Of a stretch of 26,717 nt of DNA, positions 18,601 through 23,661 are shown one piece after another. The translations under genes were made by a program, and so were the position numbers. The stretch comes from a virus, in the IMG/VR virus record IMGVR_UViG_3300023180_005196, positions 1 to 26,717 of that record; one strand, given 5' to 3'. Positions within the stretch are counted from its first letter, which is position 1. Every line of letters starts with the position of its first letter. The notes beneath the pieces are model-generated. The model ran no database searches. It was not told the origin of the DNA and saw only the letters and a list, made by a program, of their open reading frames with translations.

Positions 18601-19405
18601 CTTTACTAATGATACTGCTACAGCAATACGTCTTGGTGATTTGTCTGATGGTAGAGATAAACTAGCAGCAACAGGTAACAGTTCTTTTGGTTACTTTGGT
18701 GGTGGAAAAAATGGTACAGTAGTGGATCGTGTTGATTATTCAAATGATACTCTGTCAGCGAAGGGTAATTTGACTACTCCTGGTAGAGAAAATCTCAAGG
18801 CAGTTGGTAATGCTAATTTTGGATATTTTACTGGCGGACAGGATTCTCCTGCTACTTATAGAAGTGATGTAGATCGCATTGACTATTCCAGCGATACTTC
18901 AACGGCATTAGATAAGGGTCCATTGACTGCTAATAGAGCTGAACACTCGGCAACTGGTAATCAAAACTTTGGTTATTTTGCTGGTGGACTACCTGGAGTT
19001 GGATCAAAAATAGAAAGAATTGATTATTCTGATGACACTGTAACCGCATTATCTAAAGGTTTTATTAGTACTCCTAGTAGAATTAGACTTGCGGCAACAG
19101 GTAATGCTAACTTTGGATATATTGGGGGAGGTGATCCTGGATTGTCAATAGTAGATCGTATTGATTATTCTAATGATACTGCTACGGCATCACCTAAGGG
19201 TCCATTGAGTGCTGGTAAATCATATTTGTCTGCAACGGGAAATCAAAACTTTGGGTATTGGATGGGAGGAAGTCCTAATGCATCTACTATAGACCGTCTT
19301 GATTATTCTAATGATACTACAGCTGCAACACCTAAAGGTCTATTGGCAAATGGAAATACAAAATCCGCAGCAGTTTCTGCAGGAGAATATGGACTTCCTA
19401 ACTAG
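15665..19405 (+). CDS. Giant kelch-like multi-propeller fibre protein, copy 3
   Basis: 1246 residues: cap 1-39 (RGIFRLKQVYEEQLSGNW, then TVKPDVWLSPSPF) followed by 24 blades grouped at residues 40-345, 346-658, 659-962 and 963-1246. The first three propellers are almost pure consensus, the most homogeneous of the three genes; the fourth has diverged. Linkers 1, 2 and 3 match those of copy 1 in the same order, with exact DNA identity over 77 bases in linker 2 and 51 bases in linker 3. It starts at ATG 15665, 20 bases inside the end of the preceding gene. Its stop codon directly abuts promoter motif 3. The role proposed is the same as for copies 1 and 2: a long propeller chain exposed on the virion; not proven. 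Confidence 0.85.
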   Translation: MARGIFRLKQVYEEQLSGNWTVKPDVWLSPSPFFGSWDYGYFGGGSPSRTTVDRIDYSNDTATASPKGPLSAGRNYISATGNSSFGYFGGGQTPANVSTVDRIDYTNDTATASPKGPLSAAGAARGATGNGSYGYFGGGVPGPLSTVDRIDYSNDTATASLKGPLSLARYSLAATGNSSFGYFGGGRDSSPSTVSTVDRIDYSNDTATASPKGPLSVARYRLAATGNSSFGYFGGGGTLAVDRIDYSNDTATASPKGPLSAARIYLAATGNSSFGYFGGGFPGFSTVDRIDYSNDTATASVRGPLTLARSGLAASSAKANAITDLTLLPASSDQRPNVVPQGTDFGYFGGGQTVSTVDRIDYSNDTATASPKGPLSLARNFLAATGNSSFGYFGGGAPAPVKSTIDRIDYSNDSATASPKGPLSSARYRLAATSNSSFGYFGGGSTPSVVSTVDRIDYSNDTATASPKGPLNTGRRDLAATGNSSYGYFGGGGNLGQTIVDRIDYSNDTATASPKGPLSVARYRLAATGNDSYGWFGGGEAPGPTNFSVVDRIDYSNDTATASPKGPLSTSTRQAPAATGNSSFGYFGGGDDGGSSSTVDRIDYSNDTATASPKGPLSQGRERLAASSSRANAIPLKGPGVLEVAVRFSDGTLETYNTGYFGGGNPSPRSTVDRIDYSNDTAIASPKGPLSAGRYDLAATGNSSYGYFGGGRTPSTVSTVDRVTYSNDTATASPKGPLSLARYQLAATGNSSFGYFGGGYSPASVSTVDRIDYSNDTATASPKGPLSAAGGYSGATGNSSFGYFGGGAPGLRSTVDLIDYSNDTATASPKGPLSLARNSLAATGNSSFGYFGGGGPGPLSTVDRIDYSNDTATASPKGPLSVISSVLAATGNSSFGYFGGGFGPLSTVDRIDYSNDTATASPKGILSVARLRLAASSARANGFAAIGPSVTANVSRFGPAGYGYFGGGSGNSSVVNRINFTNDTATAIRLGDLSDGRDKLAATGNSSFGYFGGGKNGTVVDRVDYSNDTLSAKGNLTTPGRENLKAVGNANFGYFTGGQDSPATYRSDVDRIDYSSDTSTALDKGPLTANRAEHSATGNQNFGYFAGGLPGVGSKIERIDYSDDTVTALSKGFISTPSRIRLAATGNANFGYIGGGDPGLSIVDRIDYSNDTATASPKGPLSAGKSYLSATGNQNFGYWMGGSPNASTIDRLDYSNDTTAATPKGLLANGNTKSAAVSAGEYGLPN
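15782..19370 (+). repeat. 24 kelch-like blade repeats, copy 3 array
   Basis: In-frame tandem units of about 129-153 bases, with groups beginning at 15782, 16700, 17639 and 18551. Units 1-18 are highly homogenised at DNA level; the phrase gcaacaggtaatagttcttt occurs many times. Units 19-24 are divergent and match the final units of the other copies only at protein level. Confidence 0.9.
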
Positions 19406-19425
19406 TATGCTATAATAAACAAAAC
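19406..19425 (+). promoter_or_regulatory. Repeated promoter motif 3 (extended -10 or late-type)
   Basis: The third exact copy of the 20-base motif starts on the base after the stop codon of propeller gene 3 and ends 9 bases before the ATG of the prolyl-hydroxylase-like gene. TATAAT is at 19411-19416. There is no -35 hexamer at the right spacing. Confidence 0.75.
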
Positions 19426-19434
19426 ACTGATAAT

Positions 19435-20097
19435 ATGATTAATAATCCACTGACTCATATTCTGATCCGACCCAATGTAATCTCTCCCGAAGGTATTCGG
19501 GAGATGGTTGACCACATTAAGAGATCACCTTGTGAAGATCTTTCTGTATTTGATGCGGAGACTACAAATAGAACTGGTGAAACATCATGGCAGGTTGATA
19601 AGAAGACAAGAGATACTCAGATTGTCCCTATGGGAGATTTATTTCCTAAAATTGAGCAACTTCTTCGTCATGCCGTAAAGGAAATCATCAATCCTTTTTA
19701 TGGTATTGAAGTATCCAGCAGTGAAATACCACAAGTTCTTTCTTATGGTGTTGGTGGTCACTATAAACCTCACATTGATGGGGAGAGTATCTGGGTCACA
19801 CCAAAGGGAGAACACATCTGGAAGAAATCTACGGATAGAGACATCTCCTTGGTATTCTATCTGAATGATGATTTTGAGGGTGGTGATTTTATTTTCCCAG
19901 AACATCATATTCGTGTGAGACCCGAACCAGGTATGATGGTTTGTTTCCCATCCAGTCATCATTACATGCACGGAGTAGAACCAGTAACCAGAGGAAAGAG
20001 ATATAGTATTGTGACCTGGGCTACGGTAAAAGGACAACCTAGTATGGATGAGATTAATAATCAGTTGTCTCAACAGTATGGAGTTCCTGTAATTTAA
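19435..20097 (+). CDS. Prolyl-4-hydroxylase-like 2OG-Fe(II) oxygenase
   Basis: 220 residues with the full P4H-type motif set: GGHYKPHIDGES supplies H113-x-D115, FYLNDDFEGGDFIFPE is the conserved strand pair after it, SSHHYMHGVEPVTRGKRYSI supplies the distal H179 and the 2OG-binding R189. The enzyme would hydroxylate a protein side chain (proline in the classical family) or a small molecule, using 2-oxoglutarate, O2 and Fe(II). It is unrelated at close range to the DUF6445-like oxygenases in this window. It is the first gene behind promoter motif 3 and stands 3 bases before the carbamoyltransferase, so both are one transcript. Such oxygenases are common in marine cyanophages; targets are not established. 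Confidence 0.85.
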   Translation: MINNPLTHILIRPNVISPEGIREMVDHIKRSPCEDLSVFDAETTNRTGETSWQVDKKTRDTQIVPMGDLFPKIEQLLRHAVKEIINPFYGIEVSSSEIPQVLSYGVGGHYKPHIDGESIWVTPKGEHIWKKSTDRDISLVFYLNDDFEGGDFIFPEHHIRVRPEPGMMVCFPSSHHYMHGVEPVTRGKRYSIVTWATVKGQPSMDEINNQLSQQYGVPVI

Positions 20098-20100
20098 ATT

Positions 20101-21522
20101 ATGGCAAATATTTTAGGATTGAACTTTGGACACGATGGATCCGTGTGCCTTGTTAAAGATGGTAGGTTGGAGTTTGCCATTGCAACAGAAAGAATTTCTA
20201 AGATTAAGAAGCAGCAAGGATTCACGGATGAGATTATTAATTATGTTTTAGATTCTTGTCGTATAACACTTGATGATATTGATTGTGTTGCCACAAATGA
20301 TTTTAAGCAAGAAGTCTTTGGTAATCAGTATCTGGTAGATAAGATAGTCATTCAAGGCAAAGAGTTTAAGTGCTATATTATTTCACATCACTTGTCTCAC
20401 TGTGCCTCTGCATATTACACAAGTCCTTATGATAAAGCATACTGTTTTAGTATGGACTGTAGTATGGGAAAACCAGAAGCAAATTCATTGATTGCTTATG
20501 GTGAAGGTAAAAAACTTATGGCAATGTACTGTCCAGCAGAGATGGTTGGTGTTTTGTATGGAGAAGTCACTGAAAAATTAGGATTGGGACCAGCACTCCA
20601 TAAGGCAGGAACAACAATGGGATTGGCATCTTATGGAACACCTTTTGATTTTGATTATCAATCCTATACTGATGAGATTAAACATAAGATGAATGTGGCA
20701 GCATCTGTTCAGGATTTATTTGAGAAAAAGGTTCTGAATGTATTGAGTGAACTTGATGATAAGACAGACAATCTTTGTTTATCTGGTGGGTCATTCTTGA
20801 ATTGTAACGCCAACTCCAAGGTTGTGATGTATTCTAAGTTCAAGAATGTTCATCACTTCCCTGCTTGTGGTGATGATGGAACCTCTGTTGGGTCTGCACT
20901 CTATGTTGCACATCATATTCTTGGGGAATCAAGACATGATTATCAACAGAAAGATCTATGTTATACTGGTAGAGAGTATCAGTCTCAAACGCCAGACTAT
21001 GAATACATAGCAAAGCAACTTGCCGATGGCAAGATTATTGGATTCTTTCAGGGTAGATCTGAGTTTGGTCCAAGAGCACTAGGTAATCGTTCTATTCTTG
21101 CCGACCCAAGAAACTTTCACAATCGTGAACTAATCAATCACGTTGTCAAGAATAGAGAATGGTTCCGCCCTTTTGCTCCTGTTACATTAGAAGAGTGTTA
21201 TCAGGACTGGTTTGATTTTCCTATTCCTAGTCCCTACATGCTTTATACTGCACAGGTCAAGCAACCAGAAAAGATACCAGCAGTCACTCACGTTGATGGG
21301 TCGGCTAGATTTCAAACAGCCACAGAAGAATCTAACAAACATTACTACGAGATTATCAAGGCATTTGGAAATCTGACAGGAGTGCCAGTCTTACTTAATA
21401 CAAGTTTGAATGGTAATGGACAACCTATTCTTGAAACGGAAGAAGACGCAAGAGAGTTTTACAAGAACTCCAATCTTGATATGATGGTTGTTAATGGTAT
21501 AATACATACAAATAAAGTGTAA
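20101..21522 (+). CDS. Carbamoyltransferase, NodU/TobZ family
   Basis: 473 residues. ILGLNFGHDGSVCLVKDGRL is the N-terminal ASKHA-type phosphate-binding opening (H11, D12). SHHLSHCASAYY (H96, H97, H100) is the family His cluster, LSGGSFLNCNANSKV a conserved sugar-kinase-like block, and GRSEFGPRALGNRSILADPR starts the YrdC-like C-terminal domain; WFRPFAPV and LLNTSLNGNGQPI follow as expected. The enzyme makes carbamoyl-adenylate from carbamoyl phosphate and ATP and transfers the carbamoyl group to a hydroxyl, in known cases on a sugar or antibiotic. It is slightly shorter than typical (about 550-600). In this setting the acceptor may be a sugar laid down by the nearby glycosyltransferases (inference). 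The promoter of the next gene lies inside its 3' end. Confidence 0.88.
   Translation: MANILGLNFGHDGSVCLVKDGRLEFAIATERISKIKKQQGFTDEIINYVLDSCRITLDDIDCVATNDFKQEVFGNQYLVDKIVIQGKEFKCYIISHHLSHCASAYYTSPYDKAYCFSMDCSMGKPEANSLIAYGEGKKLMAMYCPAEMVGVLYGEVTEKLGLGPALHKAGTTMGLASYGTPFDFDYQSYTDEIKHKMNVAASVQDLFEKKVLNVLSELDDKTDNLCLSGGSFLNCNANSKVVMYSKFKNVHHFPACGDDGTSVGSALYVAHHILGESRHDYQQKDLCYTGREYQSQTPDYEYIAKQLADGKIIGFFQGRSEFGPRALGNRSILADPRNFHNRELINHVVKNREWFRPFAPVTLEECYQDWFDFPIPSPYMLYTAQVKQPEKIPAVTHVDGSARFQTATEESNKHYYEIIKAFGNLTGVPVLLNTSLNGNGQPILETEEDAREFYKNSNLDMMVVNGIIHTNKV
21476..21503 (+). promoter_or_regulatory. Sigma70-like promoter for the glutaredoxin gene
   Basis: TTGATA (21476-21481), a 16-base spacer, and TATAAT (21498-21503) with TG one base upstream form a near-consensus host-type promoter inside the carbamoyltransferase 3' end. 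The glutaredoxin ATG is 22 bases past the -10. Unlike the motif ahead of the decoration genes, this one has a -35 hexamer. Confidence 0.65.
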
Positions 21523-21525
21523 CCT

Positions 21526-21768
21526 ATGAATTTTGCCGTATACTCAAAAGACGATTGCCCTTACTGCAAAAAAGTCAAAACCGTATTGGAGTTGACAGGT
21601 AGTAACTTTGTGGTCTATAATCTTGGTGAGCATTTTACCAAGGAAGAATTCTATGCCGAGTTTGGGAAAGGTTCTACATTCCCTCAGGTAGTATGTGACG
21701 ATAAAAAATTGGGAGGTTCTGTTGACACAATCAAATTCCTCAAAGAACAACAAGTCATCAAGTCCTAA
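21526..21768 (+). CDS. Glutaredoxin
   Basis: 80 residues, the full length of a small glutaredoxin. The dithiol active site is C11-P-Y-C14 (DDCPYCKKVK). TFPQVV carries the cis-proline (P53), and LGGSVDTIKF the glycine pair that contacts glutathione. It reduces disulfides using glutathione and, in T4-like phages, commonly serves ribonucleotide reductase, linking it to ThyX downstream in nucleotide supply. It starts at ATG 21526, 3 bases after the carbamoyltransferase gene, and its own promoter lies at 21476. Its stop codon is directly followed by a CATAAATA late-type box. Confidence 0.9.
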   Translation: MNFAVYSKDDCPYCKKVKTVLELTGSNFVVYNLGEHFTKEEFYAEFGKGSTFPQVVCDDKKLGGSVDTIKFLKEQQVIKS

Positions 21769-21776
21769 CATAAATA
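21769..21776 (+). promoter_or_regulatory. T4-type late promoter box
   Basis: CATAAATA, one base from the T4 late promoter consensus TATAAATA, directly follows the glutaredoxin stop. The gap to the next gene (21769-21959, 191 bases) holds this box, a 5-bp inverted repeat ACCAC/GTGGT near 21786-21802, and an open frame without a convincing start. The box is short, so chance cannot be excluded. Confidence 0.4.
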
Positions 21777-21959
21777 AACCAGATAACCACATAAATCGTG
21801 GTATTGAGTTTCTACTTAATGGAGGTAAAAGAAAGCAGACTTATCCATTTCACATCATCTTCGAAAAGATGGTTTGCTTTCTGAATAGGGAAGTTACTAT
21901 CTATTTCGAATTTTCCTTTAAGACAAGGAAGAGAAAAGTAATTCCCAGGAGAAAGAAAA

Positions 21960-22190
21960 ATGTTAGCAGTTAGTCTAGTCTTTGGTTCATTTCTGACTAT
22001 TCTATTTCTTATAGTGGGACTTGTGATTGGGTGGACTGCTAGAGAATATATGATGAACTATCGGGAAGTACCAAGACCTCACCCCGAAATGTTTGATAAT
22101 CAAGGAAACTTGATACCCGATGAGGTGATTGCATTTAATTTTGATAACTATCATGACTACGAAAGCAACGACGAAGAAGACGACGAGTAA
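21960..22190 (+). CDS. Small membrane protein with acidic tail
   Basis: 76 residues. Residues 1-27 (VSLVFGSFLTILFLIVGLVI) form one hydrophobic helix, followed by a short basic stretch (TAREYMMNYREV), the segment PRPHPEMFDNQGNLIPDEVI, and a very acidic end (SNDEEDDE). A single-pass inner-membrane protein with a cytoplasmic tail is likely, as the flanking positive residues follow the helix. I recall similar small proteins in T4-like cyanophages but know no function. AGGAG lies 8 bases before the ATG. Its 3' end overlaps the next gene by 38 bases. Confidence 0.75.
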   Translation: MLAVSLVFGSFLTILFLIVGLVIGWTAREYMMNYREVPRPHPEMFDNQGNLIPDEVIAFNFDNYHDYESNDEEDDE

Positions 22191-22743
22191 GACAAAAATA
22201 ACTGCGTCTCTTAATCTTCCAAACAACCCACTAACCTTTGAAATCTTTGATCTTGTATCTAAACAGAGAACCAAGGCAAAGAAGGTAGAGGTTCTGCAAA
22301 AGTATAATCACGATGCACTGAGAATGCTTCTGATTTGGAACTTTGACGAGTCTGTTCACTCAGCATTACCAGAAGGACCAGTTCCTTATTCTGGATATGC
22401 AGAGCAAACAACTTCTAGTGGAACTCTTTCTACAAAAATCACGGAAGAAGTTCGTAGAATGTATGAGACTGGTTCCTTCTCTGTGGGAGCATCGGATACT
22501 GATGGTAAGACCACTCTTCGTAGAGAGAGTAAGCACTTCTATCACTTCATCAAAGGTGGTAATAATGGTTTATCTGCTATTCGTAGAGAATCTATGTTCA
22601 TCAATCTTTTAGAAGGTTTGCATCCACTTGAGGCAGAAATTCTGTGTCTTGTAAAGGATAAGAAACTGTCTGATAAGTATAAAATCACCCAGGATGTAGT
22701 CGCAGAGGCATATCCCCAGATTCGTTGGGGAGGTCGTTCTTGA
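22153..22743 (+). CDS. Conserved T4-like phage protein, DUF6433-like
   Basis: 196 residues from ATG 22153. A TTG eight codons upstream would also be in frame, but the ATG start MTTKATTKKTT is preferred. Blocks that I associate with DUF6433: FEIFDLVSKQRTKAKKVEVL at the start, ALRMLLIWNFDESVHSALP, and near the end IRRESMFINLLEGLHPLEAE, then LVKDKKLSDKYKITQDVVAE and AYPQIRW. The first 20 residues are Thr/Lys-rich and likely disordered. The family is widespread in T4-like cyanophages with no known biochemical role. It overlaps the membrane protein gene by 38 bases and stands 1 base before the next gene. Confidence 0.75.
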   Translation: MTTKATTKKTTSKTKITASLNLPNNPLTFEIFDLVSKQRTKAKKVEVLQKYNHDALRMLLIWNFDESVHSALPEGPVPYSGYAEQTTSSGTLSTKITEEVRRMYETGSFSVGASDTDGKTTLRRESKHFYHFIKGGNNGLSAIRRESMFINLLEGLHPLEAEILCLVKDKKLSDKYKITQDVVAEAYPQIRWGGRS

Positions 22744-22744
22744 G

Positions 22745-23005
22745 ATGGGTAAGGGTATCAACATCATAACCCCAAATTGTGACCCTTCTGCCGCTAATGA
22801 TAAGAGTCTCCCACGAGATTCTTATCTGGTTACCTATGGTGATAATGGTGAAGAAAAACATGATATTGTTCAAGGTCTTCAGTCAGATATCTTCGATCAA
22901 TACTGGGATAAGTATCGTGATTTTAGAGCAATGAAGTGGACTGATGGAACGGTGAGTCCCAAGATGTGGGGTTACGTACCAAACGAAAAGAAGAAAAAGA
23001 AATGA
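22745..23005 (+). CDS. Conserved cyanophage protein of unknown function
   Basis: 86 residues: MGKGINIITPNCDPSAANDK, a middle with many aromatic and acidic residues (IFDQYWDKYRDFRAMKWTDG), and a poly-lysine end (NEKKKKK). There is no membrane segment or recognisable catalytic motif. It begins 1 base after the preceding gene, and its TGA stop overlaps the ATG of the next (ATGA), so it is part of a tightly coupled cluster. I recall related sequences in T4-like cyanophages only as hypothetical proteins. Confidence 0.7.
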   Translation: MGKGINIITPNCDPSAANDKSLPRDSYLVTYGDNGEEKHDIVQGLQSDIFDQYWDKYRDFRAMKWTDGTVSPKMWGYVPNEKKKKK

Positions 23006-23256
23006 ACGAAGAAAATCTCCGAGAACAAATAAATCAATTGATTCGTGATGAGATCCAAGAGAACATTAATGAGTTCGTTGATATGAAAGAAGAAGAAAGA
23101 AAGTCTGGACTCGGATTCATTGGTTCAGATGACAATAAAGACCTTACTGTAAGAATTCCTAACAAAGAGATTGATAAAATCATCAAAGAGTATAAGAAGA
23201 TAAAAAAATATCACAAGTCATCTTTGTTTGAAATCAAGAAGCTAAACCAAAATTGA
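23002..23256 (+). CDS. Small charged helical protein of unknown function
   Basis: 84 residues from ATG 23002, chosen because it forms an ATGA overlap with the preceding stop; an upstream start at 22966 would lie deep inside that gene. The sequence is dominated by Glu, Lys and Asn: NEENLREQINQLIRDEIQEN and KEIDKIIKEYKKIKKYHK suggest two amphipathic helices joined by SGLGFIGSDDNKDLTVRIP. There is no family I recognise. It ends the cluster; a sigma70-like promoter follows 60 bases later. Confidence 0.7.
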   Translation: MNEENLREQINQLIRDEIQENINEFVDMKEEERKSGLGFIGSDDNKDLTVRIPNKEIDKIIKEYKKIKKYHKSSLFEIKKLNQN

Positions 23257-23316
23257 CTTTTATTTCCCGGAATCGTCGGAAAAAACTCCGGCAAAATTTT
23301 GAGTCTGTAGGGTCGA

Positions 23317-23345
23317 TTGACTAAATATCAATAACAGGGTATAAT
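23317..23345 (+). promoter_or_regulatory. Strong sigma70-like promoter with palindromic -10
   Basis: TTGACT (23317-23322), a 17-base spacer and a perfect TATAAT (23340-23345). The -10 sits inside GGGTATAATACCC, an inverted repeat (GGGTA/TACCC) that a repressor could occupy. The downstream ATG at 23363 is 17 bases past the -10. The 106-base gap 23257-23362 holds nothing else I can support. Confidence 0.75.
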
Positions 23346-23362
23346 ACCCTTACGTTCATCCC

Positions 23363-23548
23363 ATGATTTTACCTCTACTGCTGGCACTGTCCTCACCAGA
23401 ACCATCATTACTTCTCACTTGTGAGCAGTTTGATTGGTTGGTAGAAAGAACTTTAGATACTAAGTCTCTTTCTCTTCCACAGAAAGTAGACTTTATTCAG
23501 AGTTATTCTAAATGGACAGATCCCTCATGTTTTGAGGTAGAAGAATAG
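23363..23548 (+). CDS. Small protein with hydrophobic N-terminus, unknown function
   Basis: 61 residues. The first 20 (MILPLLLALSSPEPSLLLTC) are hydrophobic, like a short signal or membrane segment with a possible lipobox-like LLLTC. The rest (CEQFDWLVERTLDTKSLSL, then QKVDFIQSYSKW) is amphipathic and acidic at the end. It lies immediately downstream of the sigma70-like promoter, with a very short leader and no clear Shine-Dalgarno. I have no family assignment; similar short proteins occur in cyanophage genomes as hypotheticals. Confidence 0.6.
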   Translation: MILPLLLALSSPEPSLLLTCEQFDWLVERTLDTKSLSLPQKVDFIQSYSKWTDPSCFEVEE

Positions 23549-23629
23549 GACGCAAGTAGGACGACGCGGAACGGATCGTTCATTCGCTATTCGCAAATAG
23601 CGAACGCAAACGCCGCCCGAAGGAACGGG
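23548..23629 (+). ncRNA. Structured GC-rich leader resembling the Downstream-peptide (glutamine) riboswitch
   Basis: The 113-base gap before the 48-aa gene is far more GC-rich than its surroundings. The core ATCGTTCATTCGC...CCGAAGGAACGG can form P1 CGTTC (23577-23581)/GAACG (23623-23627) enclosing a 9-bp hairpin TTCGCTATT/AATAGCGAA (23583-23604, loop CGCA). CGTTCA near the 5' end and CCGAAGGAACG at the 3' end are as I recall for the Downstream-peptide motif, a relative of the glutamine-binding glnA RNA known from marine cyanobacteria and cyanophage, always upstream of short peptide genes. GGACGCAAGTAGG at 23548-23560 is a second matching block but in an unusual upstream position. Recalled consensus, not aligned. 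Confidence 0.5.
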
Positions 23630-23661
23630 ATTTAACCGTCTCATTTCTTTGGAGTAAAACC

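Noticed and set aside
2780-19370. CRISPR-like or non-coding tandem repeat arrays
   Set aside because: The repeats are in-frame coding units of variable length within long open genes; there are no regular spacers and no cas genes.
2657-19405. Diversity-generating retroelement acting on the variable loops
   Set aside because: No reverse transcriptase or template repeat is visible in the window, and the loop differences are not confined to adenine positions. Recombination between repeats explains the pattern better.
21695-21973. 92-aa gene overlapping glutaredoxin
   Set aside because: It would start with GTG inside grx without a Shine-Dalgarno. Kept only as a low-interest observation.
22129-22152. 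TTG start for the DUF6433-like gene
   Set aside because: ATG at 22153 gives a cleaner N-terminus; the TTG would enlarge the overlap with the upstream gene.
22966-23001. Upstream start for the 84-aa charged protein
   Set aside because: ATG 23002 forms an ATGA stop-start overlap with the preceding gene, the usual arrangement in this cluster.
23262-23300. Terminator after the gene ending at 23256
   Set aside because: CCGGA/TCCGG arms enclose a long loop and are not followed by a T run; pairing is weak.
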